Positions 36,521-45,728 of a stretch of 59,581 bases of DNA are shown one piece after another. The translations under genes and the position numbers were made by a program. Numbering within the stretch: position 1 is the first letter of the stretch; each line of letters opens with the position of its first letter. This DNA comes from a bacterium (GTDB lineage Bacteria > Methylomirabilota > Methylomirabilia > Methylomirabilales > 2-02-FULL-66-22), in NCBI GenBank assembly GCA_029580855.1, contig JAKPQH010000166.1, positions 1 through 59,581 on the forward strand, read 5' to 3'. A model generated the notes under the pieces. It saw nothing but the letters and a program-made list of their open reading frames with translations, had not been told where the DNA came from and ran no database searches.

Positions 36521-37465
36521 GTGGTCATGGGCGGCGGGGCGGAGAGCATCAGGGTCGGGGTGGTCGGCGTGGGCCATCTGGGGCAGCACCACGCCCGCAT
36601 CTACGCCGAGATGCCCAATGCCGAACTGGTGGCCGTGGCCGACCTCTCGGAGGCGCGAGGCCGGGAAGTGGGCGGGCGGCTCAAGGTCCCGGCCGTGACC
36701 GACTACCGCTCGCTCATCGGCCAGGTGGACGCCGTGAGTGTGGCGGTGCCCACCGGCGCCCACTATCCCATCACCCTCAGCTTCCTGCAGGCGGGCGTCG
36801 ATGTCCTGGTGGAGAAACCCATCGCCCGGAGCGTGGAGGAGGCGGACGTCCTTATCGCGGCCGCCGCCAAAGGGGGGCGGATTCTCCAGGTCGGGCACAG
36901 CGAGCGGTACAACGGCGCGGTGCGGGCCTTGTCCGCCCAGGTACAGGAGCCGGGGTTTATCGAGGTGCACCGGATGGGGCCGTTCCCGGGCCGCGGGACG
37001 GATGTGGATGTGGTGCTGGATCTGATGATCCACGATATCGACATCGTGCTCACCCTGGTCAAATCCCCCGTGACCGCCGTGAGCGCCGTGGGGGTCCCCG
37101 TGGTGTCGGGCCAGGTGGACATCGCCAACGCGCGTCTGGAGTTCGCCTCCGGCTGCGTGGCGAACATCACGGTCAGCCGGGTCAGCGGCGAGCGGCTGCG
37201 CAAGATCCGCGTGTTCCAGCGTGACACCTACTTCGTCCTGGACTACGCGAGCCAGGAGTTGAGTCTGTTTCGCAAATCCCCGGGGGACGGGTCGGGGAAG
37301 AACCGCCTGACGCGGTTCGAGGTTCCCGTGGCCCGGGTGGAACCGCTTCGCCAAGAGCTCGACGATTTTCTGGAGAGTATCCGCACACGGCGGCCGCCGC
37401 TGGTGGCCGGCGAGGCCGGACGCGAGGCGGTGGCGGTGGCCGCCAAGATCATCGAACTGCTCTGA
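36521..37465 (+). CDS. Gfo/Idh/MocA-family oxidoreductase in the lipid A operon
   Basis: About 314 aa from GTG 36521; an ATG two codons later (36527) is equally possible. The Rossmann motif VGVVGVGHLGQHHARIYAEM and the diagnostic VEKPIARSVEEAD (Lys of the EKP motif, about residue 100) identify the family. A later HDIDIVLTLV block provides the usual catalytic-region Asp-His. The substrate is unknown. Homologues are often located between lpxI and lpxB, and a sugar-modifying role is only inferred. NAD(P) dependence is expected from the fold. Confidence 0.88.
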   Translation: MVMGGGAESIRVGVVGVGHLGQHHARIYAEMPNAELVAVADLSEARGREVGGRLKVPAVTDYRSLIGQVDAVSVAVPTGAHYPITLSFLQAGVDVLVEKPIARSVEEADVLIAAAAKGGRILQVGHSERYNGAVRALSAQVQEPGFIEVHRMGPFPGRGTDVDVVLDLMIHDIDIVLTLVKSPVTAVSAVGVPVVSGQVDIANARLEFASGCVANITVSRVSGERLRKIRVFQRDTYFVLDYASQELSLFRKSPGDGSGKNRLTRFEVPVARVEPLRQELDDFLESIRTRRPPLVAGEAGREAVAVAAKIIELL

Positions 37466-37505
37466 GCGCCGGAACAAGACGCGCGACGCGGAAAGGAGCC
37501 CCGGG

Positions 37506-38687
37506 GTGTCGGAGTCCGGCGCCGGCGGGTCCGCGCCGGTCCGAATCGTGATGGTGGCCGGTGAGGCGTCGGGCGACCTCCACGGCGCCGGCCTGGTGGA
37601 GGCCCTGCGGCGGCACGCGCCGGCGCTCGAATTCAGCGGGATGGGCGGAGCGCGGCTGCGCGCGGCCGGCGTCCGCCTGCTGGCCGACGCAGGCGAGACG
37701 GCGGTCGTGGGCGTGAGCGAGCTGTGGGAGAAGCGCCGGGCGCTGCGCGCCGCGCTGCGGGCGCTGCGTGGACATCTCGCCGAGGCCGGACCCGCGCTGC
37801 TCGTGTGCATCGACTTTCCGGACTTCAACCTTCTCCTGGCGCGCACAGCTCGCCGGCTGGGCATCCCGGTGTGTTACTTCATCAGCCCGCAGGTCTGGGC
37901 GTGGCGCCGCGGCCGCCTGCGGACGATCCGGCGCCTGGTGCGCAAGATGCTGGTGCTGTTTCCGTTCGAGGAGACCCTGTATCGGGCGGCCGGGGTGGAC
38001 GTGGCGTTTGTGGGGCATCCGCTCCTGGACATCCTGGCGTCGGTGCCGCCGCGCGAGGTGTGCCGGCGGCGGCTGGGGGTCGCGGCCGGCGCGACGGTCG
38101 TTGGGCTGCTGCCCGGGAGCCGCGCCGCGGAAATCCGGCGGCACCTGTCCCTTTTGCTGGAAGCCGCGGCCCGAGTCCGCGCCGCGGAGCCGGGCGTCGC
38201 GGTGCTTTTGGGACTCGGCGACACGGCGGACCGGGCGGCGGTGGAAGCGGCGGCGGCGCGCCTGGGGGTGCCCGCCCAGGTCGTCCAGGGGCGAACCTAT
38301 GAGGTGTTGCGGGCGGCCGACTTCCTGCTGGCGGTGTCCGGAACCGTGACCCTGGAGGCCGCCATCCTGGGGACACCCATGCTGATCACATACCGGCTGG
38401 GTCCCCTGTCCGCCTGGCTGGCGCGACGACTCATCCGCGTCTCTTTCGTGGGTCTTCCAAATCTGGTGGCGGACCGGTCCATCGTGCCGGAACTGCTCCA
38501 AAACGACGCCGCGCCGGGACCGCTGGCCGCGACGGCCCTGGAGATACTTCGATCGCCCGCCCGGCAAGAGGCGATGCGTGTGGCGCTGGCGGACGTCCGG
38601 CGACGGCTGGGGGAGCCCGGGGCGCTCGACCGCGCCGCGCGCGAGATCGTGCGCCTGCTGCCCGCCGCGCAACACCGAGGAGCTTAG
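37506..38687 (+). CDS. lpxB: Lipid A disaccharide synthase
   Basis: 393 aa glycosyltransferase (GT19) that joins UDP-diacylglucosamine and lipid X. MVAGEASGDLHGAGLVEAL at the N-terminus, CIDFPDFNLLLARTARRLGI, YFISPQVWAWRRGRLRTIRR and VVGLLPGSRAAEIRRHLSLL are hallmark blocks. The GTG start lies behind GAAAGGAGCC. The C-terminal domain (SGTVTLEAAILGTPMLITYR) is intact. It acts right after LpxI and is followed by waaA. Confidence 0.97.
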   Translation: MSESGAGGSAPVRIVMVAGEASGDLHGAGLVEALRRHAPALEFSGMGGARLRAAGVRLLADAGETAVVGVSELWEKRRALRAALRALRGHLAEAGPALLVCIDFPDFNLLLARTARRLGIPVCYFISPQVWAWRRGRLRTIRRLVRKMLVLFPFEETLYRAAGVDVAFVGHPLLDILASVPPREVCRRRLGVAAGATVVGLLPGSRAAEIRRHLSLLLEAAARVRAAEPGVAVLLGLGDTADRAAVEAAAARLGVPAQVVQGRTYEVLRAADFLLAVSGTVTLEAAILGTPMLITYRLGPLSAWLARRLIRVSFVGLPNLVADRSIVPELLQNDAAPGPLAATALEILRSPARQEAMRVALADVRRRLGEPGALDRAAREIVRLLPAAQHRGA

Positions 38688-38692
38688 CACCT

Positions 38693-39958
38693 ATGTCCTG
38701 GCTGTACAGCGCGGGGCTTGGCGTTTTCCTCCTGGGTCTGGCGCCCGGCGTCCTATGGCAGATGCTGCTGCGGGGCAAGTATCGGCGCGGCATCGGCGAG
38801 CGGTTTGGGGGTGCAGCGCCCTGGCAGGGGGCGGTGCGACCGCTGTGGCTGCATGCGGTTTCGGTCGGCGAAGTGATGGCCGCCGCGCCGCTGGCCCGCC
38901 TGCTCGCGGCGCGGCACCCCGATGTTCCCCTGCTGGCCTCCACCACCACCGAGACGGGGAGAGCGGTGGCCGAACAGCGCATCCCTGCGGCGCGCTTCGT
39001 CTTTTTTCCGCTGGACTTCGGCTGGAGTGTCCGGCGCGCGCTGCGCGGCTTGCGGCCCCGGGCGGTACTGCTGACCGAGACGGAACTCTGGCCGAACTTT
39101 CTCGCCGGCTGCGATGCGGCGGGTATCCCGGCGGCGGTCATCAACGGGCGGATCTCTCCGCGCTCGTTCCCGCGCTACCGGCGGATCCGGCCGTGGTTCC
39201 GACGGGTGTTGCGCCACGTGCGGCTTTTCTGTATGCAGAGCGCGGCGGATGCGGAGCGCATCCTGGCGCTCGGCGCGCCGGCAGAGCGCGTGGCCGTCAC
39301 CGGGAACCTCAAGTACGATCTCCCCGTGCCGGACCACGCCGGGGACCGGGACGCCATTCGCGCGGGGCTCGGCCTGCCCGCGGATTGCCGTCTGTTCGTC
39401 GCCGGGAGTATCCACCGGGGCGAGGACGAGCCGGTGATCGAGGCGTACACGGTCGCGGCGTCCTCCCACCCGGATCTGTGTCTGCTCCTGGCGCCGCGAC
39501 ATCCGGAGCGACTTGAAGAGGTGGAGCGGGCGGCGGCGCGGGCCGGGGTCCCCTGCGTGCGTCGCAGCCGCCTGCCCGGCGAAACCCCGCGGCCGGGAGG
39601 CGCGATCCTCCTGGACACCATGGGGGAACTGGCCAAACTTTACGCCGCGGCCAGCCTGGTCTTCGTCGGCGGAAGCCTCATCCCGCACGGCGGTCAGAAC
39701 ATCCTGGAGCCGGCGGCCTACGGACGCCCCGTGCTGCACGGGCCGCACATGGGAAATTTCTCCGAGATGCGCGACCTGTTCCGGACGGCAAAGGCCGCGC
39801 TGGAAGTCGTCGACGGGCGGTCGCTGTCCGAGGCGTTGCGGAGGCTGCTCGACGACCCGGCCGAGGCAGACCGGATGGGGCGGGCCGGCCGGGCCATCGT
39901 CGAGACCCAGCGGGGGGCGACCCGACGCACCGCGGACCTCGTGGGCGCGCTGTTGTGA
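38693..39958 (+). CDS. waaA: 3-deoxy-D-manno-octulosonic acid (Kdo) transferase
   Basis: 421 aa. It transfers Kdo to the lipid A precursor at the inner membrane. An N-terminal membrane anchor (SWLYSAGLGVFLLGLAPGV) precedes the N-domain with WLHAVSVGEVMAAAPLARLL, TETELWPNFL and NGRISPRSFPRYRR. The C-domain has FVGGSLIPHGGQNILEPAAY and GPHMGNFSEM, diagnostic for KdtA. It overlaps lpxK by 4 nt. Whether it adds one or two Kdo units cannot be told. Confidence 0.97.
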   Translation: MSWLYSAGLGVFLLGLAPGVLWQMLLRGKYRRGIGERFGGAAPWQGAVRPLWLHAVSVGEVMAAAPLARLLAARHPDVPLLASTTTETGRAVAEQRIPAARFVFFPLDFGWSVRRALRGLRPRAVLLTETELWPNFLAGCDAAGIPAAVINGRISPRSFPRYRRIRPWFRRVLRHVRLFCMQSAADAERILALGAPAERVAVTGNLKYDLPVPDHAGDRDAIRAGLGLPADCRLFVAGSIHRGEDEPVIEAYTVAASSHPDLCLLLAPRHPERLEEVERAAARAGVPCVRRSRLPGETPRPGGAILLDTMGELAKLYAAASLVFVGGSLIPHGGQNILEPAAYGRPVLHGPHMGNFSEMRDLFRTAKAALEVVDGRSLSEALRRLLDDPAEADRMGRAGRAIVETQRGATRRTADLVGALL

Positions 39959-41070
39959 AGGCCCGCGAGCGGGTTGTGGCCTTCGCTCGGCGCGCGGCGC
40001 GGGCCGAGGCGCCGACGGCCGGCGAGCGGATGGTGCGCGGCCTCCTCAGCGTCGCCTCGGTGGCCTACGGCGGGCTGGTGCGGGCGCGGAACGCCGGATA
40101 CGACCGCGGGCTGTTGCGCAGGGAGCGGCTCCCGTGTCGCGTGGTCTGTGTCGGAAACCTCTCGGTCGGCGGGACCGGGAAGACGCCCACGGTGCTGGCC
40201 TTGGCCGGCGCCGCGGCCGGCGCCGGATTGCGTGTATGTGTCGTGCTGCGGGGCTACGGGCGCCGCGGACACGGGGTGCGTCTGGTCTCGGACGGACAGC
40301 GCGTCCTGCTGGGCTGGCGCGAGGCCGGCGACGAGGCGGTGCTTCTTGCGGAACGCTTGCCCGGGGTGCCGGTGGTCGTGGGGGAAGACCGGGTTGCCGC
40401 CGGCAGGCTCGCGGTGGAGCGGTTCGAGCCGCGGGCGATCTTTCTGGACGACGGTTTCCAGCATCGGCGGTTGCACCGCGACGCGGACCTGGTGCTGCTG
40501 GACTGCACCGATCCCTTCGGCGACGGTCTGTTGCCGCGGGGACGATTGCGGGAGCCGGTTACCGGGCTGCGCCGCGCGGATGCGATCCTCCTGACGCGGT
40601 GGGACTGCGGCGGCGACCCGGAGGGCCTGCGCCGCCGTGTCGCGGCCGTCGCGCCGGGACGCCCCGTCGGGGGGGCGGTCCTGCGACCGGTGCGCGTCCG
40701 CGACCTGACGGCACAGCGTGACCGTCCGCTGGCCGACCTACGGGGGGTCCGCGTGTTCGCGGTGAGCGGGATCGGCAATCCCGACAGCTTCCACCGAACG
40801 GTACGGGGGGTCGGCGCGGTTCTGGCCGGGTGCCTGGTCTATCCCGATCACCATGTCTTCAGTGAGGAGGACCGCAGGCGCATGGGTGAGGCCGCCCGCC
40901 GTTGCCAGGCGGACTGGATCGTGACGACCGGCAAGGACGCCGTGCGGCTGGAGACGGGACTTCTCGAGGGTCGCCCCGTGGCGGTCCTGGAAGTTGTCCT
41001 GGAAATCGTGGAGGGCGCCCGGGCCCTCGAGGCGGCGTTGGGGGTTCCGGTGGAGGCTCGGCATGGCTGA
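39955..41070 (+). CDS. lpxK: Tetraacyldisaccharide 4'-kinase
   Basis: 371 aa inner-membrane-associated P-loop kinase that phosphorylates the lipid A 4' position. Walker A is in VGNLSVGGTGKTPTVLALAG (about residues 66-85), with LRGYGRRGHG, the FLDDGFQHRRLHRDADLVLL block and the late YPDHHVFSEEDRRRM segment, all typical of LpxK. The GTG start overlaps the waaA stop. lpxL-like follows with a short overlap. Confidence 0.96.
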   Translation: MKARERVVAFARRAARAEAPTAGERMVRGLLSVASVAYGGLVRARNAGYDRGLLRRERLPCRVVCVGNLSVGGTGKTPTVLALAGAAAGAGLRVCVVLRGYGRRGHGVRLVSDGQRVLLGWREAGDEAVLLAERLPGVPVVVGEDRVAAGRLAVERFEPRAIFLDDGFQHRRLHRDADLVLLDCTDPFGDGLLPRGRLREPVTGLRRADAILLTRWDCGGDPEGLRRRVAAVAPGRPVGGAVLRPVRVRDLTAQRDRPLADLRGVRVFAVSGIGNPDSFHRTVRGVGAVLAGCLVYPDHHVFSEEDRRRMGEAARRCQADWIVTTGKDAVRLETGLLEGRPVAVLEVVLEIVEGARALEAALGVPVEARHG

Positions 41071-42046
41071 GCGGCGCCGCTGGAGCCCGGCGGCCATCGC
41101 CGAATGGGGCGCGGTCGCCGGCCTGGCCAAGGTCCTGAGCTGGCTTCCCGAGCCGTGGGCGTACGCCCTGGGCGAAGGGGCCGGGCGCCTGACGTGTCGG
41201 TTGGACCGCCGGCATCGCGCCGTGGTCACCCAAAATTTGGCGGCCGCCTTCCCGGGTCGCTACACCCCGGCGGAGCTGGACCGCCTGGTCGCCGAGGTGT
41301 TCGCGAATCTGGGGAGAACCGCCGTGGATGTCGCCCGCTCGGATCGGCTGGCGTCCCGGCCGGACGACGCGGAGGTGGCGGTGGAGGGCCTCGAGCGCCT
41401 GCTGGCGGCGCGGGCGCGCGGCAACGGCGTGCTCCTGGTGACGGCGCATTTCGGGCCCTGGGAGCTGTTGCCTCTGATGGCGGTGCGGCGGTACGAGCCG
41501 ATCCACGTGGTGGCCCGGCCGCTGGACAACTCGCGTCTCGACGATCTGCTCACCGCCTGGCGAGAGCGCGGGGGCAATCGCGTGATCCGCAAGCGGCGGG
41601 CGGTACAGGCGATTCTTCACGTCCTCCGCCGCGGCAAAACGGTGGGGATCCTGATCGACCAGCACGTCAGCGAGCGGGAGGGGGTTGTGGTCCCGTTCTT
41701 CGGCCGCCCGGCCTCGACGGCCTCGGCACCGGCTCTCATCGCGCTCAGGTCGGGAGCGGCGGTGCTGCCGGTAGGCATCACGCGGCGGCCCGGAAGGCGG
41801 CGCTACCGGATCCGCGTGGGTGCGGAGATTCCCGTTCGGCGCAGCGGCGACGTGAAGGCCGACCTTGCGGAGAACACCGCCCGCTTCACCGCGGCCATCG
41901 AGGCCATGATCCGGGAGCAGCCGGAGCAGTGGTTCTGGGTGCACCGCCGCTGGAAGACGCGCCAACCGGTGGACGCCCGGCTGCGGCCGGAGGGCGTCGC
42001 CCCGGCGGCCACGGCGATCGAGCCGGGACGAAGCCGGGCGGGCTGA
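41063..42046 (+). CDS. Lysophospholipid/lipid A late acyltransferase (LpxL family)
   Basis: 327 aa. It acylates the Kdo-lipid A precursor. The family catalytic pair appears in TAHFGPWELL (His-x4-Glu). DQHVSEREGVVVPFFGRPAS and the EQWFWVHRRWKTR motif near residue 300 match LpxL/HtrB proteins. An N-terminal hydrophobic/amphipathic region is visible. The ATG overlaps the lpxK end, so in-frame codons further upstream are rejected. Chain specificity (LpxL versus LpxM) cannot be read, so no symbol is given. Confidence 0.92.
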   Translation: MAERRRWSPAAIAEWGAVAGLAKVLSWLPEPWAYALGEGAGRLTCRLDRRHRAVVTQNLAAAFPGRYTPAELDRLVAEVFANLGRTAVDVARSDRLASRPDDAEVAVEGLERLLAARARGNGVLLVTAHFGPWELLPLMAVRRYEPIHVVARPLDNSRLDDLLTAWRERGGNRVIRKRRAVQAILHVLRRGKTVGILIDQHVSEREGVVVPFFGRPASTASAPALIALRSGAAVLPVGITRRPGRRRYRIRVGAEIPVRRSGDVKADLAENTARFTAAIEAMIREQPEQWFWVHRRWKTRQPVDARLRPEGVAPAATAIEPGRSRAG

Positions 42047-42068
42047 GCCGCCCGCGCAACGGGGATCC

Positions 42069-43748
42069 ATGCGCGACATCGTTCCGGGGCGGATCCGGAA
42101 AATCCTGGTGCGGGAGGTCAACTGGGTCGGGGACGCCGTCCTCACCCTGCCGGCGCTGGACGCGCTGGACCGACGGTTCCCCGAGGCCGAGATCGTGGTG
42201 ATGGGACGGCCGTGGGTTGCCGGGCTGTTCGCGGGCCAGCGCGGCGTGGATCGCGTTCTGGCTTACCAGTCGGCGGGCGCGCACCGGGGTCTGGCGGGGC
42301 GGTGGGCGCTGGCGCGGGAACTGCGACGGGGCGGCTTTGATCTGGCGGTGCTGTTCCCCAACTCGTTCGACGCGGCGGTGGTTCCCTGGCTGGCGGGGAT
42401 TCCCCGACGGGTCGGATACCCGACCGACGGCCGGCGGCTTCTCTTGACGCACCCCGTGCGAGCGGCGGCCCGCGCCGGCGAGCGACACCAGGTGTTCCGA
42501 TACCTGAATCTGGTCGGGGCGCTCGGAGCCGCTGGGGAAGCGGTGCCTCGCCTCGCGGTGACGGTGGAGGCCGCGCGGGCCGCGGACGAGTTTCTCGCAC
42601 ACCACGGGGTGGATCCGGGCGCGGCCTGGATCGCCTTGAACCCGGGGTCCGTTTACGGGGGCGCCAAGCGCTGGCCGGCCGAGCGGTTCGCCGCGGTTGC
42701 GGACGCGCTGACGGAACGGCGCGGGCTGAGGACGGTCCTCATCGGCTCGGGCGGGGAGGCGCCCGTCCTGCGATCGGTCGCGCAGGCGATGCGCACCCCG
42801 GCGCTCATGCTCGGTGGGCGGACAGCGATCGGGGCGCTGCCCGGCCTCTTGCGGCGGGCCCGCCTGCTGGTGACCAACGACACGGGGGCCATGCACGTGG
42901 CGGCGGCGGTCGGGGCGCCGGTACTGGCGATCTTCGGGCCGACCGACCTCGAGGCCACGGGGCCGCTCGGGCCGCGCCGTCGGAGCGTGCGCGCTCCGGT
43001 GCCGTGCAGTCCGTGTCTCTGGCGCGAATGCCCCATCGACCACCGGTGCATGACGGGGGTCACCGTGGACGAGGTGGTGCGGGTGGCGGAGGAACTCTTG
43101 GACGAGACGCAACCTGTCGCGTGTCCGGTCGCGCAGCTTGGCGCGCCGCCGCCGGAAGGGCGTGGACCGGCGAGGCCGGCGGTTTTCCTGGACCGGGACG
43201 GGACCATCATCGAGGACCTGGGGTACCTGGGCGATCCGGATCGGATTCGGTTGATCCCGGGTGCGCCGGAGGCGCTGCGCGCCCTCCAGGGGTCCGGCTA
43301 TCGTCTGCTGGTGGTGACGAACCAGGCGGGCGTTGCGCGCGGGCTCATCACGGAGGCGGACGTGCGCCGCGTGAACCGACGACTGCAAGAGCGCCTGGCG
43401 GACGCCGGGGTCTTCCTGGATGGAGTTTACTATTGCCCGCACCATCCCGAGGGCGAATCCCCCGAGTACCGGAAGACCTGTGCGGCGCGCAAGCCCGGGC
43501 CGGGAATGATCGAGCGGGCGAGCGAGGATTTCGCGCTGGACCTCGCGCATTCGGTCATCATCGGGGACCATTCGAGCGACGCGGAGACGGCTCGCCACTT
43601 CCCCGGCATGCGGAGTATCCTCGTGTTGACCGGCCACGGGTCCGGCCAGTTCGACAAGGTCAAGGCCGGGGAAGTGCCGCCGCCGGACCACGTCGCCGTG
43701 GATCTTGCGTCCGCCGTGACCTGGCTGCTCCAGGGGCCGGGGCGCTGA
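42069..43748 (+). CDS. Fused heptosyltransferase II and heptose-1,7-bisphosphate phosphatase (WaaF-GmhB)
   Basis: 559 aa. Residues 1 to about 350 are a GT9 ADP-heptose:LPS heptosyltransferase: KILVREVNWVGDAVLTLPAL, WIALNPGSVYGGAKRWPAERF, LVTNDTGAMHVAAAVGAPV and FGPTDLEATGPLGP. Residues about 370-559 form a HAD-IIIA phosphatase: the DxD nucleophile in VFLDRDGTIIEDLGYLG, LLVVTNQAGVARGL, zinc ligands in CPHHPEGESPEYRKTCAARK, and IGDHSSDAETA. GmhB makes the ADP-heptose precursor that WaaF later transfers, so two steps of inner-core synthesis are joined in one chain. Usually they are separate genes. The fusion runs without a stop. Confidence 0.93.
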   Translation: MRDIVPGRIRKILVREVNWVGDAVLTLPALDALDRRFPEAEIVVMGRPWVAGLFAGQRGVDRVLAYQSAGAHRGLAGRWALARELRRGGFDLAVLFPNSFDAAVVPWLAGIPRRVGYPTDGRRLLLTHPVRAAARAGERHQVFRYLNLVGALGAAGEAVPRLAVTVEAARAADEFLAHHGVDPGAAWIALNPGSVYGGAKRWPAERFAAVADALTERRGLRTVLIGSGGEAPVLRSVAQAMRTPALMLGGRTAIGALPGLLRRARLLVTNDTGAMHVAAAVGAPVLAIFGPTDLEATGPLGPRRRSVRAPVPCSPCLWRECPIDHRCMTGVTVDEVVRVAEELLDETQPVACPVAQLGAPPPEGRGPARPAVFLDRDGTIIEDLGYLGDPDRIRLIPGAPEALRALQGSGYRLLVVTNQAGVARGLITEADVRRVNRRLQERLADAGVFLDGVYYCPHHPEGESPEYRKTCAARKPGPGMIERASEDFALDLAHSVIIGDHSSDAETARHFPGMRSILVLTGHGSGQFDKVKAGEVPPPDHVAVDLASAVTWLLQGPGR

Positions 43749-43749
43749 A

Positions 43750-44826
43750 GTGGGCGGGCTTCCGGTCCGATTGGACGGCGCTCGACGGATCCTGCTGGTC
43801 AAACCGAGCGCCCTGGGCGACGTGGTGCACGCACTGCCGGTCGTCGCCACCCTCGCTCGCCGCTACCCTCGGATTCCCCTCGATTGGCTGGTCGAGGAAG
43901 AGGCGGCGCCGCTGGTGGAGGGGCATCCGGCGGTCGCGGCTCTGGTGGTATCGGGCCGGCGCCGCTGGCTGCGGCAACTGCGGCGGCCCGCCGAGGTTCC
44001 CGCCACGCTGCGCGAGATTCGAGACTGGGCCGCGGGGCTTCGCCGACGCCGCTACGATGCGGTGCTGGATCTGCAAGGGCTGCTCAAGAGCGCGCTGTAC
44101 GTGGTGGCGGCCGGCGCCCCGGTGCGCGTCGGCCTCGCGGACGCACGGGAAGGCGCGGGCCGGGTGCTGACCCACCGGGTCCCCGTCCCGCCACAGCCCG
44201 TTCACGCGGTGGAGCGGTATCTGGCGCTGGCGGCGGCGGTGGACGCCCGCGAGGTGGTCCGGGACTTCACGATCCCGCTTGGACCGGACGACCTGGACGC
44301 CGCGCGCCGGGTGCTGGCCGATGTCCCGCGCCCGCGCGTGGTGCTGCATCCCGCGGCCCGCTGGGGGACCAAGCTGTGGGAGCCGGAGCGCTGGCGCACC
44401 CTGGCGGCGTTGCTGGCGGAGGAGGGGGCGGGGATCGTCGTGACCGGCAGCCAGGCGGACATGGAAATGGCCGCCGCCATCTGCGACGGGTTGCAGCCGG
44501 CACCGCGGTCACTGGCGGGCCGCCTGTCGCTGAAGACACTGGCGGCGGTCCTGCGCTCCGCGGATCTCATGATCACCGTCGATTCGGGGCCGATGCACAT
44601 TGCGGCGGCGCTGGGGACGCCGGTGGTGGCGCTGTTCGGGCCGACCGATCCGGCGCGCACGGGTCCGTTGGGGCCCGGCCGGGTCCTGCGGCAACCGCTG
44701 CCGTGCAGTCCGTGCCTGCAGCGCACGTGCCGGATCGCGGAGACGCGCCGCTGCATGCGGGACATCGACGCGGCCGCCGTCCTGGCCGCGGCGCACGACG
44801 TGCTGGCGGCGGGCCGAAGGACATAG
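43750..44826 (+). CDS. waaC: Heptosyltransferase I-like GT9 protein (WaaC/RfaC family)
   Basis: 358 aa, GTG start one nt after the previous stop. GT9 motifs: RILLVKPSALGDVVHALPVV at the N-terminus, the acceptor-site YDAVLDLQGLLKSALY, and LMITVDSGPMHIAAALGTPV followed by FGPTDPARTGPLGPG, then a Cys-rich tail (PCSPCLQRTC). The VKPSALGDVVHALP start and DLQGLLKSAL are WaaC-like, so it likely adds the first heptose to Kdo. Assignment between WaaC and other GT9 members is by motif only. Confidence 0.87.
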   Translation: MGGLPVRLDGARRILLVKPSALGDVVHALPVVATLARRYPRIPLDWLVEEEAAPLVEGHPAVAALVVSGRRRWLRQLRRPAEVPATLREIRDWAAGLRRRRYDAVLDLQGLLKSALYVVAAGAPVRVGLADAREGAGRVLTHRVPVPPQPVHAVERYLALAAAVDAREVVRDFTIPLGPDDLDAARRVLADVPRPRVVLHPAARWGTKLWEPERWRTLAALLAEEGAGIVVTGSQADMEMAAAICDGLQPAPRSLAGRLSLKTLAAVLRSADLMITVDSGPMHIAAALGTPVVALFGPTDPARTGPLGPGRVLRQPLPCSPCLQRTCRIAETRRCMRDIDAAAVLAAAHDVLAAGRRT

Positions 44827-44828
44827 GA

Positions 44829-45728
44829 ATGCGTTGGGTCGCGGGGAAGGGTGGAGCAGGCGGCATGTGGCGCGGCCGCGGCGCCGCGGGCGCCGCGCTT
44901 GTCGCGGGCCTCGTCTGGGCCGTCACCGCGGGCGTGGCAGCGGGCACCGAGGGCGAGCGGGTCCTGCGCGAGGGCGAGAAGCTGGTCTTCGACGTGACCT
45001 GGATGGGCATCAAGGCCGGCGAAGCCACGCTGGAGGCGCGCGGCGCCGTGCCGCTCAACGGGCGGCAGGCCTATCACCTCGTGACCACCGCCCAGTCCGC
45101 GCCCTTGATCTCCAAGTTCTACCGGGTGGACGACCGGAGCGATTCGTACGTGGCATGGGGCCCGCTCCGCAGCCTTCGGTTCGACAAGCAGCTCCGCGAG
45201 GGGAGATACCGGCACAACAGCCGGACCGTCTTCGACCACGAGGCCAAGGTGGCGACTTTTCGCTATCTGGATTTTGGCCCGGTGCCGAAGGGTGTGACCA
45301 GGCTGGAGGAGGCCGAACGATACACGCAATACGTGCAGCAGGAGTTTCCGCTGAGTTTCGGCGCGCTGGACGAGTTGTCGGTCCTGTACTTCGTGCGTAC
45401 ACTGCCGCTGGCCGAAGGTCGAACCATCACGGCGAAGGTTTTCGCCAGTCGGAAGAACTGGGACTTGGAGGTCAAGGTGCTCCGCCGGCAGAGTCTGGAC
45501 ACGGTGCTCGGGCCCAAAGAGACCTTCCTTGTGGAGCCGCTGCTGAAATACGAGGGGATCTTCCAACAGAAAGGGCGGGTGCTCGTATGGCTGACCCAGG
45601 AACCGGAGTGCATCCCCGTCCTCATGCAGAGCGAGGTCAAGATCGGCAGCTTTGTGTCGACGCTGACCCGCCGCGAGGTGGGGTTGCCCCTCGCCGGCTC
45701 GAACGGGTCGGGAGGGCGGGCACCGTGA
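44829..45728 (+). CDS. DUF3108 family exported protein in the LPS operon
   Basis: 299 aa, ATG just after the waaC stop. Residues about 18-38 are a hydrophobic export signal (AAGAALVAGLVWAVTAGVAAG). The mature part (REGEKLVFDVTWMGIKAGEATL; YRVDDRSDSYVAW; LDELSVLYFVRTLPL; PECIPVLMQSEVKIGSFVSTL) fits the DUF3108 family, a beta-rich periplasmic or outer-membrane-linked protein of unknown role. Its position between heptosyltransferase and epimerase suggests an envelope function. No enzyme motif is known for the family. Confidence 0.85.
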   Translation: MRWVAGKGGAGGMWRGRGAAGAALVAGLVWAVTAGVAAGTEGERVLREGEKLVFDVTWMGIKAGEATLEARGAVPLNGRQAYHLVTTAQSAPLISKFYRVDDRSDSYVAWGPLRSLRFDKQLREGRYRHNSRTVFDHEAKVATFRYLDFGPVPKGVTRLEEAERYTQYVQQEFPLSFGALDELSVLYFVRTLPLAEGRTITAKVFASRKNWDLEVKVLRRQSLDTVLGPKETFLVEPLLKYEGIFQQKGRVLVWLTQEPECIPVLMQSEVKIGSFVSTLTRREVGLPLAGSNGSGGRAP

